This document shows positions 10,053-21,234 of a DNA stretch of 64,000 bases, in pieces. Position 1 is the first letter of the stretch, and the number at the start of each line of letters is the position of its first letter. The position numbers and the translations under genes are program-made. The notes under the pieces were generated by a model. That model ran no database searches and was not told the origin of the DNA. It saw nothing but the letters and a program-made list of their open reading frames with translations. Origin of the DNA: Pseudoalteromonas viridis (GTDB lineage Bacteria > Pseudomonadota > Gammaproteobacteria > Enterobacterales > Alteromonadaceae); the NCBI RefSeq assembly GCF_017742995.1, contig NZ_CP072425.1, positions 2,604,001-2,668,000 on the forward strand, written 5' to 3'.

Positions 10053-12845
10053 ATGACATTGCTTTGGATACCCTTGCTATCCTTATTAGGCAGTTTACTC
10101 TCATCATTAACAGGTAAACTATCCCGCAATCAATCGACTGCGGTGACTTTACTTGCGCCCGGATTGGCACTTGCGTTGGCTTGCTATTTGGCCCCTGACG
10201 TATTCGCCAATGAACAGCTGCGCACCACCATAGAGTGGATCCCGCTGTTGGGCTTGGAACTCTCATTCCGCTTAGATGGTTTATCACTTTTGTTCGTTTT
10301 CCTGATCCTGGGAATTGGCGTACTGGTGATCTTCTACGCGCGTTACTACCTCAGTAGTAACGACTCTATGCCCAAACTCTACGCTTACCTAATGTTGTTT
10401 ATGACCGCCATGCTGGGCATTGTGATGTCTAACAATGTATTGCAACTTTGGCTGTTCTGGGAATTAACCAGTATCAGCTCATTTTTGCTGATAAGCTACT
10501 GGTGGCATAAATCCGAAGCCCGCAAAGGGGCAAAAATGGCGCTGGCGATCACCGGCGGCGGTGGTCTGGCACTGTTAGCCGGTCTGTTGCTGATAGGTGA
10601 CATTGTTGGCAGTTATGACCTGGATATTATCCTGGCCAGTCGTGAGCTTATTCAGGCCCATGATTTGTATGAACTGGCACTGATCCTGGTATTGCTGGGG
10701 GCGTTTACTAAGTCTGCGCAATTCCCGTTCCACTTCTGGTTACCTCATGCCATGGCGGCACCTACGCCTGTGAGTGCTTACTTACACTCGGCAACTATGG
10801 TGAAAGCCGGTATCTTCCTGCTTGCGCGTTTTTATCCGGCACTGGCCGGAACGGAAATTTGGTTTATTCTGGTTGGCCTGACCGGTCTTGTGACTTTGCT
10901 GGTCGGTGCTTACATCGCTCTATTTAAGCATGACCTGAAAGGGCTGCTGGCATTCTCGACTATCAGCCATTTAGGCCTGATCACTTTGTTGCTGGGTCTG
11001 GATACCGAACTGGCAACTGTGGCAGCCATCTTCCACATCATTAACCATGCGACCTTCAAAGCGTCGCTGTTTATGGCAACGGGTATCATAGATCATGAGA
11101 CCGGTACGCGGGATATGCGCAAGCTCAACGGCATGTGGCGATTTATGCCATACACAGCAACGCTGGCTATGGTAGCTGCGGCATCTATGGCGGGTGTTCC
11201 GCTGCTGAACGGCTTTTTATCAAAAGAAATGTTTTTTGCTGAAACCCTGCACCAGCAGTTGCTTGGCTCAATGTCTTGGCTGATCCCGATTTTGGCAACC
11301 ATTGCCGCTGCCTTTTCTGTGGCATACTCTGCGCGTTTTATCCACGACGTGTTCTTCAATGGGGAGCCGGTCGGCCTGCCTAAGGAGCCCCACGAAGCGC
11401 CACGTTATATGCGTGTACCTATCGAAATTCTGGTCGCATTGTGTCTGATTGTGGGTATGTTCCCGGGCTTTATCGTTAGCGATATCCTAAATGTGGCATC
11501 TGCTGCTGTTTTAGGCACAGAGCCGCCGCAGTTTAAGATTGCAATCTGGCATGGTTTCAATTTGCCCCTGCTGATGAGTGGTATTGCGGTGTGTGGTGGC
11601 TTACTGATTTACACTCAGCGTCGTTACTTATTTACGTTCCAGGCTTCGTTGCCCCCTATCAATGCGAAAAAAGGCTTTGAACATGCCATGTATAAGGTGG
11701 TGAGCTGGAGCCGCGCCCGTATTGATGCCATTGAGAATGGTTCATTGCAACGCTATCTGATGCTGATGCTGATGGTGGTGATGTTAAGCGCTGGTTGGCC
11801 GCTGTTCGAAATGAGTCAGCTGGTTGGTGAAAATAAACCGACCCCAATTGATGTGCATAACGCCATTGGTGCAGGCCTTCTGATGATTGGCGCCATTGGT
11901 ACGGTGATCTGGCATCGTACCCGTATGGTTGCCTTGTTGATGATCTCGGTCGTAGGTCTGATGGTAGCAGTGGCGTTCACTCGCTTCTCTGCGCCGGACT
12001 TAGCCCTAACTCAGTTAACGGTAGAAGTAGTCACTATTATTCTGTTGATGCTGGCTTTATTTTTCTTACCGCAAAGAACACCTAAAGAGAGCAGCTCAGT
12101 GCGTGTGTTGCGCGATTTAGGTATTGCCTCTGCGATTGGTGTCATTGTAGGCAGCATTTGCTATGCCTTAATCACACGTCCTTTGAGTTCAATTTCCGAC
12201 TTCTTCCTGGCCAATGCGAAGACCGGAGGTGGCGGTACCAATGTAGTGAACGTCATCCTGGTTGATTTCCGTGGTTTTGACACCTTGGGAGAGATCACCG
12301 TGCTTGGTATTGCTGCGTTGGGTATTTATAAGCTGTTGATCAATCTGCCACTGTTTATGCCGGGTAGTGACTCAGAAGGTCGTCCATGGGCGAAAGAGCG
12401 TTATCCTATTCTGTTGGCGTCTATCTCACAGAGCCTGTTACCGCTTGCCTTGCTGGTGTCGGTCTATATCTTCTTGCGTGGTCATAACCTGCCGGGTGGC
12501 GGCTTTATTGCTGGCCTGGTAACCGCGATTGCCTTTATCTTGCAGTATATCGCACACGGGTCGAACTGGATCTCAGAGCGCTTTACGCTTAACTACCGGA
12601 AGATCATAGCGTCGGGCATTGCGATAGCCATGATTGCAGGCTTAGGTAGCTGGGCATTTGACCGACCGTTCCTGACCAGCTGGTTTGACTACTTTGATTT
12701 GCCGGTGATTGGTGAGATTGAACTTGCCAGCGCATTGGTATTTGACTTGGGTGTGTATATTACGGTTGTTGGCGCGACTTTGATGATCCTGGCAAGCTTG
12801 GGTAAGTTGACAGCCAATGCACCTAAAGAAGAGGTAAATATTTAA
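10053..12845 (+). CDS. mrpA: Mrp Na+/H+ antiporter subunit A, fused to an MrpB-like domain
   Basis: This is the largest subunit of the multi-protein Mrp (Mnh/Sha) sodium/proton antiporter in the inner membrane, related to the NuoL subunit of complex I. The 930-residue protein has about 20 membrane segments. The NuoL-like core contains [16 protein letters not shown], the [15 protein letters not shown] proton-channel segment and [15 protein letters not shown]. The C-terminal third carries an MrpB-type domain, recognisable from [17 protein letters not shown]. No separate mrpB follows, so A and B are fused as in the six-gene group 2 Mrp operons. The stop overlaps the mrpC start by one base (TAATG). 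Confidence 0.95.
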   Translation: MTLLWIPLLSLLGSLLSSLTGKLSRNQSTAVTLLAPGLALALACYLAPDVFANEQLRTTIEWIPLLGLELSFRLDGLSLLFVFLILGIGVLVIFYARYYLSSNDSMPKLYAYLMLFMTAMLGIVMSNNVLQLWLFWELTSISSFLLISYWWHKSEARKGAKMALAITGGGGLALLAGLLLIGDIVGSYDLDIILASRELIQAHDLYELALILVLLGAFTKSAQFPFHFWLPHAMAAPTPVSAYLHSATMVKAGIFLLARFYPALAGTEIWFILVGLTGLVTLLVGAYIALFKHDLKGLLAFSTISHLGLITLLLGLDTELATVAAIFHIINHATFKASLFMATGIIDHETGTRDMRKLNGMWRFMPYTATLAMVAAASMAGVPLLNGFLSKEMFFAETLHQQLLGSMSWLIPILATIAAAFSVAYSARFIHDVFFNGEPVGLPKEPHEAPRYMRVPIEILVALCLIVGMFPGFIVSDILNVASAAVLGTEPPQFKIAIWHGFNLPLLMSGIAVCGGLLIYTQRRYLFTFQASLPPINAKKGFEHAMYKVVSWSRARIDAIENGSLQRYLMLMLMVVMLSAGWPLFEMSQLVGENKPTPIDVHNAIGAGLLMIGAIGTVIWHRTRMVALLMISVVGLMVAVAFTRFSAPDLALTQLTVEVVTIILLMLALFFLPQRTPKESSSVRVLRDLGIASAIGVIVGSICYALITRPLSSISDFFLANAKTGGGGTNVVNVILVDFRGFDTLGEITVLGIAALGIYKLLINLPLFMPGSDSEGRPWAKERYPILLASISQSLLPLALLVSVYIFLRGHNLPGGGFIAGLVTAIAFILQYIAHGSNWISERFTLNYRKIIASGIAIAMIAGLGSWAFDRPFLTSWFDYFDLPVIGEIELASALVFDLGVYITVVGATLMILASLGKLTANAPKEEVNI

Positions 12846-13219
12846 TGGAGCTATTGTATTCATCCTGCGTAGGCTTGTTAGTCGCCTGCGGTGTGTTCCT
12901 GATTTTACGAGCCCGCACCTTTCCGGTGGTACTGGGGCTGACGATGCTGTCGTACGCAGTAAACCTATTTTTGTTTGCATCAGGCAGACTCACGATGAAC
13001 AAAGCCGCGGTTTTGGGCTTTAGTGACGGGTATGCTGATCCCCTGCCGCAGGCGCTGGTCTTAACCGCGATAGTTATCGGCTTTGCTATGACGGCATTCG
13101 TGGTCATCCTGGCTATCCGCGGTCGTGCAGACTTAGGTAATGATCATGTCAATGGCAGTGAAGTACCTGCAACTTCTCGTAACGCTGGCTCTCAGCGTAA
13201 GGAGCAAGGTAAAGCATGA
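12845..13219 (+). CDS. mrpC: Mrp antiporter subunit C
   Basis: MrpC is the NuoK-like small membrane subunit. The 124-residue protein has three hydrophobic helices, with the family segment GLTMLSYAVNLFLFASGR and the motif DPLPQALVLTAIVIGFA. The C-terminal tail is short, polar and cytoplasmic. The start overlaps the mrpA stop, and the end overlaps mrpD by four bases (ATGA), typical of a tightly coupled operon. Confidence 0.95.
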   Translation: MELLYSSCVGLLVACGVFLILRARTFPVVLGLTMLSYAVNLFLFASGRLTMNKAAVLGFSDGYADPLPQALVLTAIVIGFAMTAFVVILAIRGRADLGNDHVNGSEVPATSRNAGSQRKEQGKA

Positions 13220-14727
13220 CGCAGCATTTAACTTCCTTGCCAGTATTGTTGCCAATGCTGGCCGCTATTTTTATGTTAATGCCACCTTGTGGCAAGAACC
13301 TCAGAGCGCGCCGCATTGTGTCGGTGGGAATGGGACTGCTCACCACAGTGGCATCGGCTATTTTGATGTTAATGACGCAGGAACATGGTACTTCGGTTTA
13401 CGCCATTGGTAACTGGTCTGCGCCGTTTGGTATCGTGCTAATTGCCGACCCACTATCGGCTTTGCTGGTCACGTTAACATCATTCCTGGGCTTGGTCTGT
13501 GGCCTGTACAGCTGTGCCGGTGACGATGAGCGCGGCAGTTTTTTCCATCCATTGTTGCACTTTCTGGTTCTCGGTGTGAATGGTGCCTTCCTCACGGGAG
13601 ATGCGTTTAACCTGTTTGTATTCTTCGAAGTCTTGTTAATTGCGTCTTATTCTTTGCTAATGCATGGTGGAGACAAGCGCAACACGCGAGCAGCATTGCA
13701 GTATGTGATCTTAAACCTGGTCGGCTCGTCTGTTTTCCTGATTGCTCTGGGGATCCTGTACGGTACATTGGGCACGCTGAACATGGCGGATATGGCACAA
13801 AAAGTAACGTTGCTGCAAGGCGACGATGTCTACCTGGCTAAGATAGGTGGCTTGCTGCTGTTGGTCGTGTTTGCCCTGAAGGGCGCATTGCTGCCGCTTC
13901 ACTTGTGGCTGCCTAACACCTATTCGACGGCAATGCCGGTAGTGGCTGCGCTGTTCGCAATCATGACCAAAGTAGGTGTGTACTCGATGATGCGCGTATA
14001 CACCCTGATCTTTGGTGAAGAAGCGGGTGAACTAAGCCACATGGCACAAAACTGGCTCTGGTGGCTGGCCATGGCAACCATAGTAATGGGCGCAATCGGT
14101 GTATTAGCGAGCCAGGATTTACGTAAAATGGTCGCGAATTTAGTGGTTGTATCTGTGGGTACCTTGGTTGCTCTGGTAGCTGTTCAAAGTGTACAAAGCA
14201 GCGCTGCTGCCGTGTATTACCTGGTGCATTCGACCCTGGTTAGTGCAGCTTTGTTCCTGTTAGCTGATCTGATCGCCCGACAAAGAGGTAAAGTGGCAGA
14301 CAGGATCACCGCAGGGCGGCCAGTTGCACAGCCTTTATTCCTTGGCGGCGCATTTCTGGTTGCGGCGGTCGCGGTCATTGGCATGCCGCCTCTATCAGGA
14401 TTTGTGGGTAAGATCTGGATCTTAAGGTCGACTCTGGACACACCTTATGGGAACTGGTTTTGGCTGGTATACCTGGTCGCGAGTCTGGCGGTGTTGGTAT
14501 CGGTCTCAAAAGCGGGCAGCACCGTTTTTTGGCACCATACCGGTAAGAGCGACAGTGAACAAGAGCGGGCTCATCCTGCACAGATCTGTGCCGTATTATT
14601 ACTGGTGATGTGCGCGCCGCTAATGGTGGTTTTTGCCGGACCTCTGAGTGAATATGCACTGCTTGCAGCGCAGGAATTGCATGACTTCACGGGGCTACTG
14701 CAGGACGTGTTAGGAGGAGTGAACTAA
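13216..14727 (+). CDS. mrpD: Mrp antiporter subunit D
   Basis: MrpD is the second large proton-pumping-type subunit, related to NuoM/NuoN. The 503-residue protein has about 14 membrane helices. It shows FFEVLLIASYSLLMHG, with the conserved Glu in helix 5, and the channel motif ALKGALLPLHLWLPNTYSTA. Both are family hallmarks for residues needed in ion translocation. It overlaps mrpC by four bases and abuts mrpE. Confidence 0.95.
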   Translation: MTQHLTSLPVLLPMLAAIFMLMPPCGKNLRARRIVSVGMGLLTTVASAILMLMTQEHGTSVYAIGNWSAPFGIVLIADPLSALLVTLTSFLGLVCGLYSCAGDDERGSFFHPLLHFLVLGVNGAFLTGDAFNLFVFFEVLLIASYSLLMHGGDKRNTRAALQYVILNLVGSSVFLIALGILYGTLGTLNMADMAQKVTLLQGDDVYLAKIGGLLLLVVFALKGALLPLHLWLPNTYSTAMPVVAALFAIMTKVGVYSMMRVYTLIFGEEAGELSHMAQNWLWWLAMATIVMGAIGVLASQDLRKMVANLVVVSVGTLVALVAVQSVQSSAAAVYYLVHSTLVSAALFLLADLIARQRGKVADRITAGRPVAQPLFLGGAFLVAAVAVIGMPPLSGFVGKIWILRSTLDTPYGNWFWLVYLVASLAVLVSVSKAGSTVFWHHTGKSDSEQERAHPAQICAVLLLVMCAPLMVVFAGPLSEYALLAAQELHDFTGLLQDVLGGVN

Positions 14728-15264
14728 ATGCGTTTGGAAGCTAAATATAGATGGTTGCCGACTCCGTTTCGCAGCCTGATGTTGTTTGTTGTTTGGTTGC
14801 TGCTAAATAACAGCGTAGCGCCGGGGCACTTGATTTTGGCGGCTATCCTGGCCGTTGCTATTCCCCTTGCCACCTTTCCTTTTCGGACCAAACAGCCTTT
14901 GGTATTGAAACCAGGCAAAGCTTTGCAATATCTGTTGCTAGTTCTGTACGATATTTTGATGGCAAACATTGAAGTTGCTATCAAAATTCTGGGACCGACG
15001 CGAAAGTTGAAACCCGCGTTTGTGAAAGTGCCAATTGATTTGGCTCAGTCCATGCCCATCACCATTCTGGCGAGTACTGTATCGCTGACACCGGGTACTG
15101 TGAGTGCTGAAGTTTACCCCTGGCCCGAAGACATGGCTGATGGGGCTGAGCCGCAACAGCGTTACTTACTGATCCATGTGCTGGATCTGGATGACGAAGC
15201 GGCCCTGATCGAGACGATTAAAACGCGTTATGAAAAACCCATTAAGGAGATCTTTGCATGTTAG
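14728..15264 (+). CDS. mrpE: Mrp antiporter subunit E
   Basis: MrpE is a small accessory membrane subunit without a complex I homologue. The 178-residue protein has two hydrophobic helices near the N-terminus. A cytoplasmic domain follows with the conserved stretch ILASTVSLTPGTVSAEV and the LIHVLDLDDE segment. It begins directly after the mrpD stop with a GGAGG ribosome site inside the mrpD end, and overlaps mrpF by seven bases. Confidence 0.94.
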   Translation: MRLEAKYRWLPTPFRSLMLFVVWLLLNNSVAPGHLILAAILAVAIPLATFPFRTKQPLVLKPGKALQYLLLVLYDILMANIEVAIKILGPTRKLKPAFVKVPIDLAQSMPITILASTVSLTPGTVSAEVYPWPEDMADGAEPQQRYLLIHVLDLDDEAALIETIKTRYEKPIKEIFAC

Positions 15265-15527
15265 AGACGGTGATTTTGATTGTCTTTGCGATGATCGGTG
15301 TATCTTTGCTACTAAACTTGTGGCGACTTGTTGTTGGACCTTCTATTCCGGATCGCATTCTGGCATTGGATACCATGTACATTAATACCATTGCGCTGAT
15401 AGTGCTATATGGCATGAATATGGGTACCTCGCTGTATTTCGAGGCTGCTCTATTGATTGCCTTACTTGGCTTTGTCAGCACGGTTGCAGTATGTAAATAC
15501 TTGCTGCGCGGCGATATCATTGAATAG
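15258..15527 (+). CDS. mrpF: Mrp antiporter subunit F
   Basis: MrpF is an 89-residue integral membrane subunit with three predicted helices. The conserved segment is RLVVGPSIPDRILALDTM, which contains the Asp important in this family. It starts inside the end of mrpE, after an AAGGAG ribosome site, and is followed after nine bases by mrpG. Confidence 0.94.
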   Translation: MLETVILIVFAMIGVSLLLNLWRLVVGPSIPDRILALDTMYINTIALIVLYGMNMGTSLYFEAALLIALLGFVSTVAVCKYLLRGDIIE

Positions 15528-15536
15528 GGGGAGCAG

Positions 15537-15866
15537 ATGATGGAATGGGTTATTTCATTTTTATTATTGTTAGGCGGCAGTTTAGTCCTAGTTGGCTCCA
15601 TCGGTTTGGTCAAAATGCCTGATTTTTTCATGCGCCTGCACGGGCCAACTAAAGCAACAACACTCGGTATGGCTTGTCTGTTGTTTGCTGCAATGGCTTA
15701 TTATGGCTTTTACGGTGAAGGCGTGAGTGTAAAAGAAGTGCTTATTTCTATGTTCTTGCTGATTACCGCGCCTATCAGTGGATATATGCTGATTAAATCT
15801 GCGATTCATCACAGGTTAGATAGCATTGAGTCTACCCGTGGTAAAGATAAAATTGAGGAAGACTAA
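15537..15866 (+). CDS. mrpG: Mrp antiporter subunit G
   Basis: MrpG is the last subunit of the operon, a 109-residue membrane protein with three helices. The family motif is GLVKMPDFFMRLHGPTKATTLG. It has two in-frame ATG codons at its start (15537 and 15540) preceded by GGGGGAG. A strong terminator follows 17 bases after the stop, so the operon ends here. Confidence 0.94.
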   Translation: MMEWVISFLLLLGGSLVLVGSIGLVKMPDFFMRLHGPTKATTLGMACLLFAAMAYYGFYGEGVSVKEVLISMFLLITAPISGYMLIKSAIHHRLDSIESTRGKDKIEED

Positions 15867-15882
15867 GCTTCCTTTTAATAGC

Positions 15883-15910
15883 GAGTCGCTGTACAACAGC
15901 GACTCTTTTT
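15883..15910 (+). terminator. Mrp operon terminator
   Basis: A perfect 10-bp stem (GAGTCGCTGT / ACAGCGACTC) with a three-base loop is followed by five T residues, just after mrpG. It is a clear intrinsic terminator. Confidence 0.9.
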
Positions 15911-16143
15911 CCAGTCAACAACACCGACTATTCGACCTGCCCAAATTACTTATCCTGTTACATCTTGTTCGTTTACTCAAAATTAGTTTAATTAATGTAC
16001 TATTATTGTCTGGTGTAAAAAAAATCGCGGATTAGTGTAGTCATAATTACTTAAAGCTGTCATTTTAGAATACGCAAGAAAGCGAAACTTTTGCTAAAGT
16101 TATCTAAATAAACAACCATTTGTGAGTGTTTTATATGCAGCAT

Positions 16144-18249
16144 ATGTCCATCAAGAAGAAGCTTATCCTGTTTGTGATTACCCTGGTTACCGCCCTCGTT
16201 GCCTTGTTAGTAACAACCATGTGGATGAACCTGCAAAAAGAGAACAAAGTGCAAAGTACTCAGCTCAGAGAGCTGGTTTATCAGGAGATAAGAACCGGGC
16301 TAACAGCGCAGGGACAATATTATGCACAGCAGGTGGCCGAATTTATTAATTCGGCTTATCGGGTGCCCTACACATTAGCAGGTGCGCTGAAAGAAACCTC
16401 AGTTAGCGAACCCCTTGCGCGAAACCAGGTACAAGACCTTGTTGCTGGTGCATTGAAACAAAATCGATTTGTCTCTTCCATGTATGCCCAGTTTGAGCCC
16501 AACGGCTATGATCGACAAGATCAGGCTTATACATCCGGGGCCAGCCACTCGGCGCCAGGCGACGGTACGCTGGAACTATATTTCACCCGAGATGCAAGTG
16601 GCATCACCCAGCACCAAATTGAATCGGCTGCAGACAAATATTTAGACAAGCGTAACGAGTTTGGGCTTAGGGAAGCCGAATGGTATCTGTGTGCCCGGGA
16701 TAGCGTTGCCCCTTGTATCATGGAACCTTACCTGTACGAAATCTCTCCGGGCAATAAAATGCTGATGACCTCATTAACTGTACCAGTTGATGCCAACGGG
16801 CGTTTTCAGGGGCTGGTCGGGGTAGATGTGAACTTACCTGTGTTTCAGCAGTTGGTCGATGAGTTATCTGAATCTCTTTATCAGGGACAGGCAAAAGTCT
16901 CTTTGCTTAGTAAGCTGGGGTTGGTTGTGGGTGCCAGTCACTACGATAAACTTGCCAGACCACTGAACGAATCCGTAAATCCCGATGTGGCAGAGCAGCT
17001 GCTGAACTTACACCAGCAAGGTGGATTTAGCGAAATAGGGGATATGCTTGCGATTGCGGTGCCTATTGAAATCAAGCTTGCTAACACGACCTGGTCTTTG
17101 GTTATTGAATTACCCAAAGAGGTTGCGCTGGCTTCTGTTACTCAGATAGAGCAACAGATTGAGGAATCAACCAACTCATTGGGACGTTGGATGCTGTTTT
17201 TGGGCACTGTGGTTGCGGTTGTGGCGCTCGGGCTTGCTTTGGTACTGATCAATACCATTATTGGTCCGCTCACCTATATTGAAAAGCGGGTAGAGAGCCT
17301 GGCTTCCAGTGAAGGCGATCTAACTCATAAACTGGAAGTGAGTCATCATGCTGAGTTGATCTCTTTGGCCAACGGCTTCAACCGCTTCACCGATAAACTA
17401 AGAAGCATGATAGTTGACCTAAAAGAACTGGCAGAGGAGTCTTATGCTCAGTCACACAAAACCACTGAGGCCGCGATTAATATCAAAAACAAGGTTTCTA
17501 ATCAGCATCTTGAAATAGACAGTGTTGTGACAGCGATTAACGAGCTAAGTGCAACGGCAACAGAAGTGGCCAGGGCATCAGAAAAAGCCGCCTCAAGCAC
17601 AAACCATGCTGTTGAAACGGTGCAGAGCAGCGAGCGTAGCATAGTCAAAACGACAGAAACGGTTCAGGAAATTGCCGAGCAGGTCCTGGAGGCGAAAAAC
17701 GCATTCGGGAAAGTCTCTGAGCGAAGCGGAGATATTTCTAAGATTTTGGATGTGATACGCGCCATTGCTGAACAAACTAACTTACTGGCACTCAATGCGG
17801 CAATTGAAGCTGCTCGGGCGGGTGAACAAGGGAGAGGCTTTGCAGTAGTTGCCGACGAGGTACGGGCATTGGCGTCAAAAACACAGGCCTCAACGGATGA
17901 CATCAGTAAGCTGATTGATAATCTGCAAAGTGAAGTCACGGGCTCCGAGCAGATCATTGAAAGAACGGTTAGCCAGGGTGGGCAGGCGGTTTCATACTGC
18001 CAGGAGTCTGCCGAGTTAATGAGTAGCTTAGTGGGCGAACTAAGCAGTATCTCAAATGAGGTAACACAAATTGCGACCGCAGCAGAAGAGCAAAGCATGG
18101 TGACTGAGGAGATAAGCACCAATACAACAGGTATATCAGATGCGGCAGCTGAGTTGTCTGGTTTTGCCGATGAGGTAGAGCAGGCGGCCAGTGCAATGAC
18201 GTATATCGTGGAGCAAAAGCACAAGCAGTTAAATTTACTGAAAACCTAA
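16144..18249 (+). CDS. Methyl-accepting chemotaxis protein
   Basis: This is an inner-membrane chemoreceptor that signals to CheA/CheW. From the ATG at 16144 the product has about 701 residues. A first membrane helix lies at about 7-28, and a large periplasmic sensor of roughly 310 residues with a dCache-like look ([35 protein letters not shown]) follows. The second helix is near 348-372, then HAMP, then the signalling domain with the hallmark hairpin tip [25 protein letters not shown] at 16126 and an ATG at 16135 are possible earlier starts; none has a strong ribosome site, and MSIKKKL is the commonest type of N-terminus. The ligand cannot be told. Confidence 0.92.
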   Translation: MSIKKKLILFVITLVTALVALLVTTMWMNLQKENKVQSTQLRELVYQEIRTGLTAQGQYYAQQVAEFINSAYRVPYTLAGALKETSVSEPLARNQVQDLVAGALKQNRFVSSMYAQFEPNGYDRQDQAYTSGASHSAPGDGTLELYFTRDASGITQHQIESAADKYLDKRNEFGLREAEWYLCARDSVAPCIMEPYLYEISPGNKMLMTSLTVPVDANGRFQGLVGVDVNLPVFQQLVDELSESLYQGQAKVSLLSKLGLVVGASHYDKLARPLNESVNPDVAEQLLNLHQQGGFSEIGDMLAIAVPIEIKLANTTWSLVIELPKEVALASVTQIEQQIEESTNSLGRWMLFLGTVVAVVALGLALVLINTIIGPLTYIEKRVESLASSEGDLTHKLEVSHHAELISLANGFNRFTDKLRSMIVDLKELAEESYAQSHKTTEAAINIKNKVSNQHLEIDSVVTAINELSATATEVARASEKAASSTNHAVETVQSSERSIVKTTETVQEIAEQVLEAKNAFGKVSERSGDISKILDVIRAIAEQTNLLALNAAIEAARAGEQGRGFAVVADEVRALASKTQASTDDISKLIDNLQSEVTGSEQIIERTVSQGGQAVSYCQESAELMSSLVGELSSISNEVTQIATAAEEQSMVTEEISTNTTGISDAAAELSGFADEVEQAASAMTYIVEQKHKQLNLLKT

Positions 18250-18345
18250 GTCCTTCCTCAATTTCTTTGTCCGATCGAGTCAGCTCTGGCAATTACTGTT
18301 AGAGTTGACTATCATAACTGTAAATACATACAGTTGTTCTGAAGA

Positions 18346-20286
18346 ATGAAACTTTATATTGCTGAAAAGCCTTCTCTGGGTAGAGCCATTGCAGACGTAT
18401 TGCCTAAGCCACATAAAAAGCATGATGGTTATATCGAGGTAGCCAATGGAGATTGTGTTACCTGGTGTATTGGCCATTTGCTGGAGCAGGCCGCTCCCGA
18501 GGACTACGACCCTAAATACAAAAAATGGCAAATGGTGCATTTACCCATTATCCCAGAGCATTGGCAGTTCAAAGCAAAGCCTAAAACCAAAAAGCAACTC
18601 AGCGTCGTAAAAAAGCTGATCAAGCAAGCTGACTGTCTTGTGCATGCGGGTGATCCTGATAGGGAAGGTCAGTTACTGGTTGATGAGGTATTGCAAGAAG
18701 CAAAGCCGTCGGCATCTAAAAAGCAAGCCACTGAGCGACTGCTGATCAGCGATCTAAACCCTGCGGCAGTCAAGAAGGCACTAAACCAAATGCGTACGAA
18801 TCAGGAATTTGTACCTTTAAGTGTGTCGGCTTTGGCCAGAGCAAGGGCTGACTGGCTGTATGGTATGAACCTGACCAGGGCGTATACCTTGGTCGGACAA
18901 AAAGCAGGATTTCAGGGGGTGCTGTCAGTTGGCAGAGTACAAACGCCAGTCCTTGGTTTGGTTGTCAGGCGGGATATGGAAATAGCCAACTTTGTTTCTA
19001 AACCTTTTTTTGAAGTACAAGCCCAGGTAAGGAAAAGCGACGGAGCTGAGTTTAGTGCCAAGTGGCAACCCAGTGAGGCATGTCAGCCATATATGGATGA
19101 GGAAGGCAGAGTGCTGGTTAAAGGGCTGGCAGAAAATGTCGCATCGAGGATCCAGGGGCAGGACGCTCAGGTCAAAAAAATTGATGCTAAGCCCAAGAAG
19201 CACAACCCGCCTTTACCTTATAACTTATCGGCACTACAAATCGATGCCAACAAACGCTTTGGTATGTCAGCTAAACAAGTGTTGGATGTTTGTCAGGCGC
19301 TTTATGAAAGACATAAACTGATCACTTATCCCCGATCGGATAATCGCTACCTACCGAAGGGGCACTTTGGCGAGTCTAAGCAGGTATTGGATGCGGCATT
19401 AAATAACCAGGGGTTGGAAGAAGATAAAGTTGCGGGCGCAGATCTGAGCCTGAAAAGCAAATGCTGGAATGATGCCAAAGTTGAAGCGCACCACGCCATT
19501 ATTCCGACAGCAAAGAAGCTAAAGACGGCCCAGTTAGGCCAGTACGAGCAGCAAGTCTACCAGCTCATTTGTACTCAGTATCTCGCGCAGTTTTATCCTG
19601 CTTATCGGTATACAGAAACCAAAGTGGAGTTAGATATTGCAGGCGGAGTGTTTGTTGCTAAGGCAGAGCAGATCATCGACCTTGGTTTTAAACGCTTATT
19701 TAAAGTGGAAGAAAAGAAACAAGTTAAGTTGCCCAAGCTGGAAGTTGGCGAATTACTTCTCTGCTGTAAAGGAGAAGTCATCGAGAAACATACTCAACCC
19801 CCCAATCACTTTACAGAAGCCACATTATTAAGCGCCATGACTGGCATCGCCCGATTTGTGTCGAACGCTGACATCAAAAAAGTGTTGAAAGAGACTGATG
19901 GGCTCGGTACAGAGGCAACCAGAGCCGGAATTATCGATTTATTGTTTAAAAGAGGCTTTTTGCAACGTAATGGTAAAAGCATTAAATCAACAGAACTAGG
20001 CGCTGCGCTAGTCAAGACGCTTCCCGAAGATCTCTCTTTGCCAGACCGAACGGCACTGTGGGAGTCACAATTGGCAAAAATCGCAATGAAAGAGCAAACC
20101 TATCAGACTTTTATGCATCCCCTTGAAAATGAAATAACAGGTATTATTGAACGCGCGAATACGAGTGACAGTTCTATATTTAGCGGCCTGAAAAGTGGTA
20201 AATCAGGATCGAGAGGCTCATTTTCTAAAAAAAGAACTAAAAAGCGCGCAAGTACTCGGAATGGTCGTCGAAAGTCGGCGGCTTAA
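18346..20286 (+). CDS. topB: DNA topoisomerase III
   Basis: This is a type IA topoisomerase that decatenates and unlinks single-stranded DNA. The 646-residue protein starts with the TOPRIM motif MKLYIAEKPSLGRAIADVLP, with the acidic DPDRE cluster near residue 105. The active-site Tyr lies in HKLITYPRSDNRYLP (about residue 329). HHAIIPT and the GLGTEATRAGII block are also present. The C-terminal tail is strongly basic (KKRTKKRASTRNGRRK), without zinc fingers, as in E. coli TopB (653 residues). A possible promoter (TTGACT at 18305, TACAGT at 18329, spacing 18) lies just upstream. Confidence 0.96.
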   Translation: MKLYIAEKPSLGRAIADVLPKPHKKHDGYIEVANGDCVTWCIGHLLEQAAPEDYDPKYKKWQMVHLPIIPEHWQFKAKPKTKKQLSVVKKLIKQADCLVHAGDPDREGQLLVDEVLQEAKPSASKKQATERLLISDLNPAAVKKALNQMRTNQEFVPLSVSALARARADWLYGMNLTRAYTLVGQKAGFQGVLSVGRVQTPVLGLVVRRDMEIANFVSKPFFEVQAQVRKSDGAEFSAKWQPSEACQPYMDEEGRVLVKGLAENVASRIQGQDAQVKKIDAKPKKHNPPLPYNLSALQIDANKRFGMSAKQVLDVCQALYERHKLITYPRSDNRYLPKGHFGESKQVLDAALNNQGLEEDKVAGADLSLKSKCWNDAKVEAHHAIIPTAKKLKTAQLGQYEQQVYQLICTQYLAQFYPAYRYTETKVELDIAGGVFVAKAEQIIDLGFKRLFKVEEKKQVKLPKLEVGELLLCCKGEVIEKHTQPPNHFTEATLLSAMTGIARFVSNADIKKVLKETDGLGTEATRAGIIDLLFKRGFLQRNGKSIKSTELGAALVKTLPEDLSLPDRTALWESQLAKIAMKEQTYQTFMHPLENEITGIIERANTSDSSIFSGLKSGKSGSRGSFSKKRTKKRASTRNGRRKSAA

Positions 20287-20361
20287 TCGGATTTTATATT
20301 TGCCTTGTAATTGGTATGGATGTCACCATATAGATAGTCAAATATCATAGCTGGTTTGAAC

Positions 20362-21219
20362 ATGGAAAATAAAATCTTACTTACACCGGAAAACATTCAA
20401 CAGGTGTTGGCATCTTCGGATCCTGAAAAGCTCGTATTAATGACGTTTTTTAGCGCCCAGGAACCAAACTGTATTGCACAAGCTGATATGCTCGATGCGC
20501 TTGCTCAGCAATATCCAAATAATATAGTGGTCGCTACGGTTGATTGTGATCAACAACAAATGCTTGCTTCTCAGTTGGCACAACAAGTGGGCCTCCAGGC
20601 GTTACCAACTTTAGTCGTGCTGAAAGGCGGTACGCCTGTAGATGTTCTACCAGGTGCGAAAACACAAGAAGAGATTTCCAAGGTTTTGTCGGCGCACCTG
20701 CCTTCACCTGAACTGATCTTACTTGATCAAGCCAAGCAAGCGCTTGCTAATGGCGAACTGAATGATGCCTTTGCACTGGCAAAGCAGGCTTATGGTGTTG
20801 CAAAAGATAACCCAAGAGTTTTGCTGGTATTTGCAGATATCTGTATTCAGATACAAAAAGTAGAAGAAGCGGAGGCGCTATTAGCGTCTGTCCCGGCGGA
20901 AGCACAGGATGCCTACTTCACTAACTTAAAGTCAAAGCTGGAACAAGCAAAAGAGGCTCAGGAGTCACCTGAACTTAAGCGTCTTATGGCTGAAGCAAAA
21001 GCTTCACCAGATGATTTATCTATATTATGTCAACTGGCTCAGGCTCAGGTCGACGCAGGAAAGAAAGCCGATGCATTGGAAAGCTTGATATCTGTGCTAA
21101 GAAAAGACATGAACTTTGGAGACGCCAAAAAGGGCTACCTTGATATCATTGCGTCTTTACCCGAGGGCGATGAAATTGCGGCTCGCTACCGACGAAAACT
21201 CTACAGTCTTTTGTATTAA
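20362..21219 (+). CDS. cnoX: CnoX-like thioredoxin/TPR chaperone (YbbN)
   Basis: The 285-residue product matches the length and layout of E. coli CnoX (YbbN), a chaperedoxin that holds oxidised proteins and passes them to GroEL. Residues 1-110 form a thioredoxin fold; the active-site region SAQEPNC keeps only the second Cys (SxxC type, as in E. coli). The rest is TPR-like (AKQALANGELNDAFALAKQA, LAQAQVDAGKKADALESL) with a conserved C-terminus ending RRKLYSLLY. The ATG at 20362 is used; a TTG at 20356 could add two residues. A terminator follows. Confidence 0.88.
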   Translation: MENKILLTPENIQQVLASSDPEKLVLMTFFSAQEPNCIAQADMLDALAQQYPNNIVVATVDCDQQQMLASQLAQQVGLQALPTLVVLKGGTPVDVLPGAKTQEEISKVLSAHLPSPELILLDQAKQALANGELNDAFALAKQAYGVAKDNPRVLLVFADICIQIQKVEEAEALLASVPAEAQDAYFTNLKSKLEQAKEAQESPELKRLMAEAKASPDDLSILCQLAQAQVDAGKKADALESLISVLRKDMNFGDAKKGYLDIIASLPEGDEIAARYRRKLYSLLY

Positions 21220-21234
21220 TTCTTTTCTCTAATA

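Noticed and set aside
15826..16035. 69-residue frame after mrpG
   Set aside because: It overlaps the mrpG end and runs through the operon terminator; no family features.
16095..16125. Sigma-28 promoter before the chemoreceptor (TAAAGTTATC)
   Set aside because: There is no CCGATAA-type -10 box at the required 15-base distance.
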